From Lomentospora prolificans (Eukaryota > Ascomycota > Sordariomycetes > Microascales > Microascaceae), in NCBI GenBank assembly GCA_029532625.1, contig JARFXM010000003.1, positions 4,030,001-4,094,000 on the forward strand: DNA of 64,000 nt, given 5' to 3'. How positions within the stretch are numbered: the stretch's first letter is position 1; every line of letters begins with the position of its first letter. Position numbers and translations under genes: made by a program. The notes under the pieces were generated by a model. It was not told where the DNA came from, ran no database searches, and saw only the letters and a list, made by a program, of their open reading frames with translations. Shown one piece after another: positions 21,781-33,669 of this stretch.

Positions 21781-22698
21781 ATGGCGTATAAATCAACCAT
21801 CTCGTTCACTTTGGACACGGTCTGCCCATGGTAAGAGAAGCGCATATTATCCCGCCCATGCGCCTTTCCGAATGTGCTTCTCAAAATAGCCAGATTGACT
21901 AACACTCAAAAATCCCCCCAACAGGACCTACATCGCTAAGAAGAGGCAGGTCATGAGCCGCTCTCCTAAGCTGACATTGCCCGCCACCCACACATTCACA
22001 CATTCATTCCCTACCCCACCCTCCCAATCCTGACTTATATCAAGACCGTAGAGAAATCCTAGGCATCAGGCGACTAACAAAGTATCAACCGGGCTTCTAG
22101 GCTCGAAAAGGCCCTCAGCATCATCCGCTCCGGGCCCGATGCCTCGGCCGTGAACTTCACCGTCGTCATCCGGCCATACCAGCTGGACCCGACCTTCTCC
22201 GTCGAGCCCGTCTCCAAGCCGGAGTTCTACAAGGAGAAGTTCGGCGACCAGTGGCCGCTCCTCGAGGCCCGAATGGCCAGCATCGGCGCCGCCGAGGACA
22301 TCAACTTCCGCTACGGAGGCGTCATGGCCAACACGCTCCCCGCGCACCGCGTTCTGCAGCAGGTGCAGAAGCAGAAGGGTCCCGAGAAGGCGTGGGACGT
22401 CCTGGGGCAGCTGTACAGGCGGTACTTTGAGGAGGAGCAGAGCCCTAGCGCACCCGAGACGCTTGAGGCGGCGTGCTTGGGCGCCGGGCTGGAGGAGGGT
22501 TACGTCAAGGACCTTGTTGGGGGTGATGAGGGCACGGAGGAGGTGAAGAAGATGTTTGTGGAGCAGAGGTTCGAGGGGATCTCTGCGGTGCCGCATATTG
22601 TGCTGGAGGGGAAGAGAAGGGATCTCAAGCTTGTTGGGGCGCGGGAGGTTGATGAGTATGTAAAGGCACTTCAGACCATCATTAAGGAGAGCAAATAG
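21781..22698 (+). CDS. DsbA/FrnE-family thioredoxin-fold protein
   Basis: Thioredoxin-fold protein of the DsbA-like/FrnE group; its in vivo reaction is not known from sequence. Exons 21781-21830, 21925-21945 and 22101-22698 give 222 aa. The N terminus ISFTLDTVCPWTYIAKKRLE carries the active-site position as CPWT, so the second redox Cys of CxxC is Thr. The DsbA helical insert and the cis-Pro segment (GISAVPHIVLEGKR) are present. Exon 2 is 21 nt. The second intron (21946-22100) begins GC, not GT (GCAGGT), the only junction I found that restores R-L-E-K-A-L. It ends 76 bp before the FluG-like gene, convergent. Confidence 0.85.
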
Positions 22699-22774
22699 AG
22701 AAAGGCTCCCCGTAGACCAATTTAAAGGGTGTGTTTCTATCTCGAAATTTCGACGGTCTTAAAAGTATTCTATT

Positions 22775-25463
22775 CTAGTATTGAGAGAGGACCCATTGCC
22801 TTCTCTGTTCGACGTACATGCTCTCAGAGTTCTTTATCTCGACGCCCTTTACGGAAACATATCTCTCAACCAAATCCGGGCCCATCATTGCAGTCAGCTC
22901 CTCGTCCTCTTGCAGCGCGTCTAGAGCTTCCGTCAGATTCCCGGGCAGCATCTCCGAGATACCGAAGTGCGCTTTCTGGGAAGGGGATAGTGTTGCCGGG
23001 TCTAGAGGGCAGTCCTTCAAAGCAAGCTTCTCCTCTCTTAGAATCCCGCGTACTCCGGCATTCAAAACGGCAGCAAGCGCGAGATACGGGTTCGCCATTC
23101 CGTCCATGCACTTCAACTCCCAGTGGCTATTTTTAATTTTCCTAAGGGGCGTTTCGCGGTTCTGAGTGCCCCATGCGACCCATCTTCCGCCAGCCCAGCA
23201 GCCATCCACGACTCTCTCGTAGCTTACAGGGTTACTGTATGTGAACGCACATATTCCTCTCAGATGCCGCAACACACCAGCGTAAAAGCTCTCGTATACG
23301 GCGGGATTGTCGCCCCCAGGCGTAGAGATCGACATATGGACGTGCGCCGCGTTTCCAGCTGACATGGCAAACGGTTTGGGGTGCAGGGTCATACGGTAAC
23401 CCGAAGCAGCAGCCGAAGAGGCAATCACTTCACGGACGAAGAGAAGATTGTCGATGGCTTGTAGGGGCAGTGCTGCGGGTAGGACTACCTCGAACTGGCC
23501 GGGAGCGCTCTCCGCGTGAACTTGTTCAAAGTGGACGTCAACGCTCTGCAGATAGGAGATGGCCTTTTCGATAACGTCGGAGAAGATTGGACGGTCAATC
23601 ATGCGAGAGGACGACCAGCAGTGGCCGTCACTCTGAGGATGTCGCTCAATATCGCCTGTCTCCTCCTTTTGCATGAGGACGAGCTCGAGCTCGAAGCCAA
23701 GAAGAAACTCATAGCCACGAGAGCTCGCCAATTCAACAATCTTCTTTAGTGCTGATCGGGGGCAGAGCGATGATGGGGTGCCAGTGTCATCCCAGAATTC
23801 TCCGTACACGGATACATGGCCCGGCCTTGGGCCACGCTTGATCCATGACCAATCCGGGCGGAATCTGAACTCGCCCGTAGGCGTGGCACCGGGGGCTAGG
23901 GTATCGTTTTGCATGAGCCCTAGAGAAGCGGTGGTGATGCCGATGGAGAGAGATCCTTCCCTAAGTCGCGTCAGGACATAGTCAATATTCAGGGCGCGAA
24001 CCCTAGGAGTTGCAGTTAGATCATTCCAATAGAGGCGCAGGTAACTAATCTCTGGGTCTTCCTTCAAAAGCCCCTCGATTATCTGTAGAGGATGCTGTTC
24101 AAGGGTACTCGGCCTGATATGAGAGCTAACGAGGTCGAATTGACTTGGCTCCAGTCGAGGCTTGGGGAGATTGAGCTCGTAGAGGTGGTTTGAGTTTTGG
24201 TACATGATACCAACCACGGCATTCTCAGCCTCCTTCCATGTTAAATCTCCTTTGGTCACATATTCAGACAGTACCTGAGGATGTTGAGTTCAATAAGGTA
24301 TACCCACAAGAGCAGATAGGCAGACTAACCGTTTCCAAGGCCTGTCTAAACTGAAGCTGGCCCAGGTAGTAGACCTCGGGGAACATGTTTCCATCGGTGC
24401 TAAAGAGTAACTTGGACCACGGGGTCAACTCGAAGAGCTGATGCAAAATAGCCTCTTGTCCGGCGCGGCTTAGACACGGAAACACTTCGCCCACATCCAC
24501 CCAGACATTGGCGTAGGTATTGGCTAGATAGCCCGCCTCCCTCGTGAAAGGGTATCCGGTATGTAGGAGCACAATTTGGAGGGAAGGATAGGCGCGGATA
24601 AAGCCTTGCAAGTGAGAAGGAGACGCCTTTGCAAGATCCAAGTCGTTATCGCCGAATCCCGTATGGATTTGCAGGACCTTGCGTGACTTTGAAGGCCAGC
24701 CTTCAATCAGTGATGCTGCTCTGAGCAGGAAGTAATCAGTCAAGAACGGTTGATCGAGGCGAAAGGCCGAAGTGTCCCTCGTCTTTTGCCGGCGAACAAG
24801 TTCTGCTTTGAAAGCAGCTTGGGCTGATGCTTCATCAACAGCAGTCGGCACATCTAGGCCAGTCCGATAGCAGATGGCCGACTTGAAGCCAGCAACGCGA
24901 GGATCTTTGAGAGCGGCAGAAATCTCCTCGTCAAACCGGGCCATCACCTGGGAGAATGATATTTCACCTTCTAGTAGAGCGCCATTCTTCGGCTCGAGTA
25001 GGCCATCGACAATATCTTCAGCCACTCTCTCTATCCTGACAATCCTCCAACAGGGACTCCTCGTATGAGCGGACAGAGAGGCATACGGGTAGAGTTCGCT
25101 AGGTTTACCGATTCCATCATCGATGAGGATAGTCTCGGTACCCGCAAGACATCTATCGATCCAAGCCTCGTAGCTTTCTGGATCTCTCTTCTTCTCTGTA
25201 GCCTTCACGATAGCCTCCCAAGTAGGAGTACATGAATGTAGGCTCGCTAGCTGCTTAATAGCCCGTACATGAGCGAGAGACGACTTTGTAAAAGAAAGCG
25301 CCTCCCCATTAGCTTCTGATACAATGCCATGAAAGGGATACGATGTTAGTGCCGAAGGGAGAAGCAAAGGATGAGCGTGGTTGTCGATGACGGGAATAGT
25401 CTTAATGACATAGCTGAGTCTAGTTCGACCGACTTGGTCATTATCTCCAGTAGTCTCGGTCAT
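22775..25463 (-). CDS. fluG: FluG-like amidohydrolase-glutamine synthetase I fusion
   Basis: Two-domain fungal protein. In Aspergillus, FluG is needed for an extracellular sporulation signal; other paralogues exist whose substrates are unknown. Exons 24330-25463 and 22775-24274 (55 bp intron, GTTAGT donor) give 877 aa. N-terminal amidohydrolase: IPVIDNHAHP near 25 (metal-binding HxH), LQIHTGFGD, VLLHTGYPF, and LLFSTDGNMFPE. C-terminal GS-I domain from about 410: GFELEL, SAPGQFEV, AAHVHMS, NRETPLR and DGMANPYLALAAVL, so most ligand residues seem kept. ATG 25463 is the first Met in the open frame. Whether this is the sporulation FluG or a paralogue I cannot tell. It is not in an obvious cluster. 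Confidence 0.88.
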
Positions 25464-27442
25464 GGCGGCTAATGGATGGCCTAGTCGTTTAAGGATTCGC
25501 GTATGTTCGCGGGAATACCCGACACGAGCCACTCTAGCTAGGGAGACACTTGGGACACTTGGGACACTTGGATGGAAGCGAAGACCAGACCGTGTAAGAT
25601 TTGTAGAAATTGCGTGACAGGCACGTTTCAACTCTTGCTTACGGACGTTTCTTGTTCCCTACCCAAGCCCACTATCGGACGCGCACGTCATCCGCGGGCT
25701 TCCAGGTGTAAAGTCCCCTGTCTATACCTTCCGGTTATAGATTATCCCCTCTTATTTTCTTAGCGGGCAGTAGGCGGTGCAAAGCAGGGAAAAGAAAAAA
25801 AAATCACCGCGTAAACTGAACTGCGCAGAGATGAGATTGGGCGGTGAGTTTGCGCAACCATTGAGTGGGGAGAGGAACATTGCGCAAGATACTGCACACG
25901 ATATCAAATATGTGTGCGACTCGAAATTATAGCGTGCGATGACGTTTTGTGCTGCCCTGAAAGCTGGCTACGGGAGGGTTTACGACCGCACCAAGGGCGA
26001 ATTCGACGGAAGGAGATGGTTGGCCTAGAGCACCGGGGTTAGACTTATTGACGGGTCCTAAGCCTTGTTAACATGGAGAATTTAGTCCGGGGCGACGGTT
26101 CGAGTCCTAGCATTGGAGTCTTGCTTTCGGAATCCCCCCTTCTGGTCCGCGATCGTCATCTATGGGTATCACCGAGTGGCGGCTGGGAAGCTAGGAGGCC
26201 CAAGAAGTAAAGTTAGTCCAAGGCAAAGATTAGCACCATCAGATCGGAACTGGATGATATTCTCAGGTCCGAAATTAAGGGCGAGAGCGCGCTCTAATCT
26301 ACCACCAACTCCCTTCACGTCCTCCCTCCCCAGCAGACATCAATAGATCCATAGATCTATCTAAATATTCGGCAATGGCTCAGAAAAAAAAAGCCCACAT
26401 TTGACCCCCGCGGAGGTAGTAATGCCCTTGCTAACGAGAGTGAGAGGTATTCTGTCTGAAAGGTGGCACTCACATTAATCTGTACGGCTATTGCTTGATG
26501 CTCATAGCCAGTTGAGCCGCCAACCATGAAGGTTCACCCTGTGCCCTTGTGTCCCTTCCTAAGCAACTCTAGTAAGGACGAGATAGCAGGTGCCGAATGA
26601 ATGGCACCAGAGGCGGCAATAATCTTTGGCGGAAATGCTATTAGCGCCTTGAAATAAGCTCAAGGATGCAGCCACAGCTGAGCCTCAGCCCTACCATAAC
26701 ACGATCTCTCATGTTTTCCCCTTCACACCATCATGACCATATTGCCGCGTTCGACTGACGGTTGCTTCTAGTGTTACCACGGTCCATCAGGGAGGCCCAC
26801 GATATCTGCTACGAATCCCTTCATCCTTCATTCACGAAGTGACAGGAAACTTAGGTGCAAACTGCTAGGGGTGACTCGGGGTTCTACCCTATGCTGTTCG
26901 CTGGTCTCTTCTATCTGATTGCTTGATTGACTGATGTATTTATGGCAAGAGTCATGGAGCAGTGTCCGTCTAAGATGTTGCTGTGTTAGCTGGCCATGGT
27001 GACAAGCGTGGGCAACTAGCATGGTATCCCTTTCACCATGGGTGTCGCTCTTCCCACACCACCATCCTCTTTCTGATTGACGGGTCGAAGGGCGAGATGA
27101 TCCTGGCATGAAGCCAGGATAAAAAACTTACGCTAGGGAGGACATCGCCTCCTGATGCCATGCCAGCGAAGAGGTTATGGTCGATGTCTGATTAGCCTAT
27201 GCTTCTGGAGACAAGTCTACAGGCTCGTGAAGTCTGGAGAGAGATGTGAGTTGCTTGAAGCGAAGAGGAATACCCTTCTGGGAGGTGTTAATTTGCGAGC
27301 CGTCGAGATATCTAAGCTGCGCTTCATCAGGGCCTAGATGAGGTAGGACCGTTGCCGTCTCTTAGCCTTATATCAAGACTTCTTCTACAACATCTTCCTA
27401 AGGCTACTAGACTTTCGCGTCTATCTATTCTCAACGTTAGCT
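25464..27442. other. gene-poor region upstream of FluG-like gene
   Basis: About 2 kb. Contains a 9-bp triplicate (25545-25571), a hairpin-like inverted repeat (TAGATC at 26344-26349, GATCTA at 26354-26359), and a lone B-box-like string near 26098 that does not fold as a tRNA. No coding sequence is supported. Confidence 0.45.
25545..25571. repeat. 9-bp tandem repeat, three copies
   Basis: GACACTTGG repeated three times without error, 82-108 bp upstream of the FluG-like ATG, probably in its 5' UTR or promoter. Confidence 0.8.
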
Positions 27443-28066
27443 GTGAATGCTTTGATCGGCGGTAGGCCAAACCAAAGGTTTCCGAAAATTGTCTCCAAGA
27501 CGCTCTCTATCTCCATCCTTGCCGCTATCACTGCCATCGCCGGTCCGACAAAGGACGACACTGGTACAATTTACGCTACCGATGTTACCGTCTACGACGT
27601 CGGGGATGGTTCGGCAAGGTGTATAGTCAATGGAGGGGTTGACTGAGATCTCCAAGTCGGTTAAGTACAGTGGCCACGACAAGACGACCCTCCTGACCTT
27701 CAACATCCCGGGCATGCCTAAAGGCTATAACTGCAAGTTTGAGTTCGATCAATCGGGCTCTAGCGCGGGTCAGTCGCATACTCTCCAGCTCTTCAGCCGC
27801 CTTGCACCCTCTCCCGCGTGTTCTCTCGGCCGGGTGGCTTCATCTCTAGCTAGCCTCCTGGCGATCAGCACAACAACGATGTTGGGGACATCGCTATCGG
27901 TCGCCCTGGAACCGTCATCCCCATAGGTGGTTCTCTCGCGAGTGGTCAGAAGTATTCCGGCGGCCAGTCCGTTGCATATGAACTCGTTAGCCAGGGCCAG
28001 GACATCTCCCTCACATTCGATGGAAAACTGGACGGCCTCGTCATCAAATACAGCAACGAGGGTTAG
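27443..28066 (+). pseudogene. broken But2 C-terminal-domain secreted protein gene
   Basis: Pieces of one protein lie in two frames. Frame A (27443-27646) encodes a signal-peptide-like stretch (KTLSISILAAITAIAG) then YATDVTVYDVGDGSARC. Frame B (from about 27630) gives LLTFNIPGMPKGYNCKFEFD and LQLFSRLAPS. Frame A resumes at about 27854 with DQHNNDVGDIAIGRPGTV and ends at 28064-28066. The order and motifs fit small secreted fungal proteins with a But2 C-terminal domain. Lesions: no ATG in front of the signal peptide, a TGA at 27644, a change of frame and back, and TAG at 27851. No intron of plausible size restores it. Decay is most likely; sequencing error is possible. Confidence 0.6.
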
Positions 28067-29934
28067 TTTCTTAACCAAGGGGCGATGAGTCGGTATGGGC
28101 TTTTGGACTGCGACTTTGGGAACTGGGCTGGAGCTTGGGTAGCCTGGAATTATCTTTGAAGCTGCTTCCTCCTCGTGGTTTTTATTCTCGATTTTGTTTC
28201 GATTTTTTTGGCCATGAGAGATGGTCCTGTCGATGTACCAGTGACTATTGCTGTAGCTCCCAGAACTGATCTATCTTTCCGCTTGCACTCTTTCACCCGG
28301 GTAGCGTTCTCCTCATGGTCTTGTGGGTCGTGTCAGTTCGGTCAAGACCTCTGGTGGAGCTAGGTGAGTATGTAAGCATAGTACTCTTCCGACATGGCGT
28401 ATTAGTTTTCATTAACTTGGGCGGGAATGGAATGTTCCTGATAATATCCATGAGGACGATCATGCCCCGGAGTGGGAGTGCCCATCATACGCAAGTAGCA
28501 TATCTGCCGTCAGATCATTGCAGCTATGCATGGAGAACTGGATTTCTGTTGCTTGGAATCAACGTATGCAAACAAAATAACAAGAAACATATCACGCAAC
28601 GACACGGCTCTTTTTGGCTGCCTTGAAATACTACTTGCATTGAGGTAGAGTGGGGGACGTGCTTGCCTTTTCTGTACCTTGCACCTGTAGAGGTCGCATG
28701 GAAGCATGGCATGCGAGGATAATGTACGTGGACGTGGATCCGTAGACGCTGTCAGAGTCTGATTGCTCGTCACAGCGCTGTCTCTGCACTTGTTCGAGTC
28801 GAAGCATGAATCTTAATAACGAACCCCAATTGATCGCACCTTCCGTCCCCGCCGAAGCCGAGACGAGCTGTTGTACAAGGTACAAGCGTTGTCGGGGAAT
28901 GATAGGTATGATTAACGCCCAGACTGCACAGCCCCCCCTTAAATCGTGGTGGTAAACGGCAAGCAGGGCAGCTGGATAGCGACAGAGTGTTAATTTGCCG
29001 CCCCACGTCCGGAACATCTGTCACTCTTGGAGCCCCTCCTAGCCAATGGCTCGGGCGCCAAGTTCAGGTACTCTATACCTCCAACTCAGATTGTGCGAGA
29101 CATTTGGCCTATTTGGGACACTCGGAGTCTTGGAATTACGAAGGACGCGCCAGCATACTATTAGGTCAGTATTGGCACAGGACCCGACTATTCTTCTTGG
29201 GTTGACGGAGCCAGGGAAGACAGCGGTCATGTTCTCATTCAATCGACATCTTCCTTGCCCCTTTATTACCTCCCTTCTGTATGCCTGACCCACCAATACG
29301 AGAAGTATCGCTCGTGTCTGGGTAGCCCCATGCAAGGCATTCATTTTCTTGTGCTGGCTCTCGTGTTGTGCTCTTGTCGTCTCTTTCTCAAATTTCTGGG
29401 AACCCCGAGTGATCCATATCGTCTTGGTTGTATTATTGCCGCTGGCTGTTCCGCCACGTTTGGGCAATTAACAATTAGCCAAAGCCAGCGCTGGAGAGCA
29501 CTGAACAGACTGCGTACTCCCCGCCGAATACGCCAATACCCAATACCGAGTACAGTGTGGCCATTCACTAAAAGACCGGCACATCACCCAGTTTCCCAGC
29601 CTGCCACCCCCTTTCGTTCATCTGGAACAAAACAACAGACTGTTGCTCTTCTCTCCTCTTTCTCTTCGATTCCTTAATCGTCCTTGTTTCCGTTCTCCTT
29701 CGCCCAACCACGCTCGTTCATGTGCTCGCCGTCGATTTAATCGGGCACGTTTATTCTTCTTCGACCGATTCCCGATTATCCCCTCACGCTCGTTATCCTC
29801 ATTTTCGACTCTGGCCGTGATTCAGTGCTCACCGAATAATTCCCCTCTCATCGCATCCGACCGTTCCAAACGACCACCTAAACCCGAAATTTGAAGAACA
29901 AATACGATATCGCGGAACGCTAAACATCAACAAC
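28067..29934. other. upstream region of the GH76 gene
   Basis: 1.9 kb. The last 300 bp are pyrimidine-rich, typical of a fungal promoter and 5' UTR. Small frames on both strands have no support. Confidence 0.45.
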
Positions 29935-31580
29935 ATGACATTCTCTTCCCTTGCCCGTCAAAGCGCGGCACTGTTGCTCGCTCTCGGTAGCGTAGCGACT
30001 GCGCAGTCCGTCTACAAGATTGGCACCGATGGTAAGTCGTTCTGACTTCTACCGTCGACGACAACGTCGCTGTTGATCGGTCCTTGTGGTCACGGCCGAG
30101 CACAAATTATCGAGACCAGTTCTCGACTCGAGTTCGAGTGTATAGTATGCTAACGACGGTCCTACAGACGAGATTCGCGAATCCGCCCGAACCCTCGCTT
30201 ATGACACGATGCTTTACTACCACGGAAACGAGTCGGGCCAAACACCCGGCATCTTGCCCGGCCCGCCTCCTGGTGGCGACTACTATTGGTGGCAGGGAGG
30301 AGCTCTTTGGGGTACCATGCTTGACTACTGGCACTATACCGGCGACTCATCCTACAACTCTGTCATTAGCCAGGCTCTCCTCTTTCAAGTTGGTGAAGGT
30401 GTCGACTACCAACCACGAAACCACACTGCCTCCCTCGGAAACGACGATCAAGGCTTCTGGGGCATGTCAGCCATGTTAGCTGCAGAGCTCAACTTCCCCA
30501 ATCCTCCTTCTGATCAGCCTCAGTGGCTCGCCCTCGCTCAGGCTGTCTGGAATACCCAAGCCGACCCAGACCGTCACGACTCTACATGCGGTGGTGGTAT
30601 GCGATGGCAGATTCCCCTGTCCAACAACGGTTACAACTACAAGAACAGTAAGTTTCGGACCTACCAGCCAATCTCGGTGTAAGATGTCCTGACATAAATT
30701 AGCCATTGCCAATGGTTGTTTCTTCAACATTGGTGCGCGCTTGGCTCGCTACACTGACAACTCCACCTACGCCAAGTACGCCGAGGAGACCTGGGACTGG
30801 CTCGTAGGCATTGGCTACATTGCCGAGGACTGGAACGTCTACGACGGTGCTCACATCGAGACCAACTGCACCGACATCAACAAGGCTCAATTCTCGTACA
30901 ATGCCGCCATTCTCCTCCAGGGAGCCGCCTACCTGTACAACTATGTAAGTTCTTACGTGGCGCTCTTACTATGCCGTTATGGTGGTTATCTGTCTGCCGT
31001 GCTAACCTAGACGCTCGTCTAGACCGAAAGCGAGACGTGGAAGACAAGAATCAACTCTCTCCTTGATAGGACTCTCGAAGTCTTCTTCACTGACGGCATT
31101 GCCTACGAAGTCTCTTGCGAACCCGAGCTTACCTGTACGACCGATATGTACAGTTTCAAGGGTTACCTCCACCGCTGGCTGACCAACGTCGTCCAGCTTG
31201 CGCCCTTCACCTCGGATAAGATCCGCCCCCTTTTGCACTCGTCAACCGAAGCGGCCATTAAGCAATGCGTCGGAGGAGACTCTGGACGAGCATGCGGCTT
31301 CAGCTGGACTTCTGGTACCTTTGATGGTAAGATGGGCGCTGGCCAGCAGATGAATGTGCTCGCTGCCGTGTCCAGTCTCCTTGTTGATCATGCGTCAGCG
31401 CCGCTCACTGCCAAGAGCGGAGGCACTAGTCAGGGAGATGTCAACGCCGGTTCCAACAGTCCGTTCCAGCGCGAGCACAGCCCCATTACTACTGGTGACA
31501 AGGCTGGTGCTGGTATCCTGACTGCCCTAGTCCTCGCCGCTGCGACGGGCACCTTTGGCTGGATGAGCTGGGAGAGGTAA
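29935..31580 (+). CDS. DFG5: GH76 mannan endo-1,6-alpha-mannosidase, DFG5/DCW1 type, GPI-anchored
   Basis: Cell-surface enzyme thought to cut the GPI glycan and link GPI proteins into the wall. Exons 29935-30031, 30168-30647, 30703-30944 and 31023-31580 give 458 aa. Signal peptide: ARQSAALLLALGSVATAQS (about 5-24). The GH76 catalytic Asp pair is in NDDQGFWG near 123. GGDYYWWQGGALWG, CGGGMRWQI, NGCFFNIGARLARYT and FKGYLHRWL are family segments. The C terminus has a Ser/Gly-rich linker and a hydrophobic tail (AGAGILTALVLAAATG) followed by a very short end, fitting a GPI signal. Intron phases keep the frame throughout. The broken But2 gene lies 1.9 kb upstream. Confidence 0.94.
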
Positions 31581-32518
31581 GCTAGCAGCCAACCAGAAAG
31601 GTGTGTCGTCCTTTCGGCAGTAGAAATAATGGCAATCCCTTGGCGCCTTGCCTGAGGGGTTGCGTGATCAATTTGACTTTGCAAACAATACGCATGAGGA
31701 TTAGGGCTGGTTCACAAATGGCGTAAGGAGTGAAAGGATATCGGAATCGATGTATTACCCCCCGAGCACAAACTATCTTGCCGTCTCACCATCCAATCAG
31801 GGGTTTCGGCTTTTCTAGTTATTATTATTATTTTCTTATTGTATTTTTCTTTAGGTTAATTCACTTTATTACTTTTAGTCACTCGTTGCTGCTGTTGCCG
31901 TCCTGGGTGCCTTTTCAAGATATCCATTGGAACCTTTCTGAGCTTGATCTGGTGAATCGATTTTGTAATTGATTCACTCGACGTATGAGATCCATTGGCT
32001 GTCAAAATACGGCCCGAACGAGGGCGGTCACGGAATAGCAACAGTTTATCCCGGAATGCTGGCTAGTGTCAAGTGGATTGGGGCGGCCGTTACCCCGGGC
32101 TCAAGTTGTGGAAGTGTTGGCGCTATTCCTGTTATTCGCATTGGGCACCCGGCTAGCGTTTGTTAGAGTCAATGGCCAATTGAGCTTTTCGTCTCTCCAA
32201 GTCTCGAAGTTATGCGCCCCGGCGGGCAATGTAACGGCTGCAGTTTCAGCCTCGTACGCCTTCTTTGTCGGCCTTGGCCTGGTTCCTCCCCCTTGCAAAT
32301 CCACATCAAATCAATTGCAGAAACACCCAGCTGTGCCAGATCCAATCGTTGAACCGGTTCACGTCTTGAAATGAGCCAGAGTACCGATTGACTGGTACAC
32401 CAACCCATCACTCGCACGCCAAATAGCACGCCCTGAAAGCAGGAGAACAACCAAAACAAGGACCTCCATCCCGGCCCAAAATAGTCCTGCTACTCCTAGA
32501 TTTCACACAGCAGCAAGC
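31581..32518. other. intergenic region GH76 / MYND gene
   Basis: 938 bp. A short TTA-rich stretch (about 31819-31845) is the only notable feature; no gene is supported. Confidence 0.5.
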
Positions 32519-33230
32519 ATGTCTCTCCTCGCCGACTTCTCCCCCAACATCACCACCTTTCCCTCCTTCGACACCCTCCCCAGCGCAACCAACCCCTCCT
32601 CCTCCTCCCCCTCGTCCCCGGCCCCCTCCCACGCCTGGTACCTCGTCGGCCAAATCGCCGAAAACATGACGATAACCCAGCCGACCCTCATCTGCCGGGA
32701 CCGCACGAGCGCCAGCTTCGCCCTCACCTTTGAGGAGCGGGACTTTTCGCTCGCCTCCTTCAAGAAGGGCTTCACCGTCGTGGTCAAGGGCGCCAAGAGG
32801 ACCGAGGCCAAGGAGGAGGGCAAGAGGGGGTTCGTGACCGTCGCCAAGGGGCTGGAGGCGGGAAGTGTCAGGTGTCTTCCCGGCTCGATGGACCGCGTGC
32901 TGAACTTGGCTGGCGCCATGGCCGAGGGGGAGAAGGAGGTGTGTGGGGTTTGCGGCGGGGAGGGGACGAGGAAGTGCACGGGGTGCGGGTGGGCGAGGTA
33001 TTGTGGCAAGGTAAGGCCTATAAGCGGAGAGGCTTGATCGAGTCGGACCTGAGGCTGAGGGAGAGAGAGGGAGAGAGAGAGAGAGAGAGAGTATATATAT
33101 GTGTGTGTGTGTATCGTGGTGCTAATTTCTTGCATAGGACTGCCAGGTTAGAGGGTGGACGGAGAAGGGTCATAAGGGCGATTGCAAGATTTTTAAGGCG
33201 CTGAAGGAGCTTGACGAGCTTGCATCCTGA
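32519..33230 (+). CDS. small MYND-type zinc-finger protein
   Basis: 194 aa from exons 32519-33010 and 33138-33230. The first 130 residues include a Ser/Pro-rich segment and a probably folded beta-rich part (WYLVGQIAENMTITQPTL). The C-terminal MYND finger has all zinc ligands in order: CGVCGGEG, CTGCGWARYC, DCQ, H and C. The finger is split by the intron after YCGK and rejoins at DCQVRGW. MYND fingers usually bind proline-rich partners; the role here is not known. The intron carries a compound GA/TA/GT microsatellite. Convergent with ERG4. Confidence 0.85.
33061..33112 (+). repeat. compound microsatellite in MYND-gene intron
   Basis: (GA)n followed by (TA)n and (GT)n, all within the single intron. 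Confidence 0.9.
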
Positions 33231-33669
33231 AATCACCTTGAGACGACGTGGCCGGAAACAAGCCTACGATCGTCAGGCTCGAAGAGAAGAACGTCGCATA
33301 ACTACGGATTTGTTTTCTTCCCCATCTCACTGAGGGAAGGTAGTGGATTTTTGAGATCCAAAGCGGACCCGAGAAAAGAGCTACGGCGTAAGCCATCAGT
33401 CAATGAGGAAAAGCATTGAATAAATTAATATATCCATTCAGTGGTGCATGATTTGACACAAAGATACCCAAGGTATGTAGCCAAAGTATTGATATCCCCT
33501 GCCCGTGATTTATGCCACGAATAGCGTAGAATGGACTTGTCTATCCACATCCATCATGTAGTCTGAGTCTAGGCTCTGGCCATATTAAAAAGCGGATATA
33601 CATCGAAATATGTACAGAATATCGAACTGTAGATTCGTCCCCAACCGACACAGATTACACCCCCATGAT
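33231..33669. other. convergent intergenic region MYND gene / ERG4
   Basis: 439 bp; nothing beyond 3' flanks is seen. Confidence 0.5.

Noticed and set aside
25464..25631. Longer N terminus for the FluG-like protein
   Set aside because: The extended frame begins at TTG, not ATG, and includes the 9-bp tandem repeat; the first ATG is 25463.
26030..26115. B-box-like GGTTCGAGTCC suggesting a tRNA gene
   Set aside because: Only two of five T-stem pairs form, and no D-stem, anticodon stem or acceptor stem can be built around it.
26344..26359. TAGATC/GATCTA inverted repeat as a terminator or transposon end
   Set aside because: Six-bp arms only, no T-run, no target-site duplication and no second copy seen.
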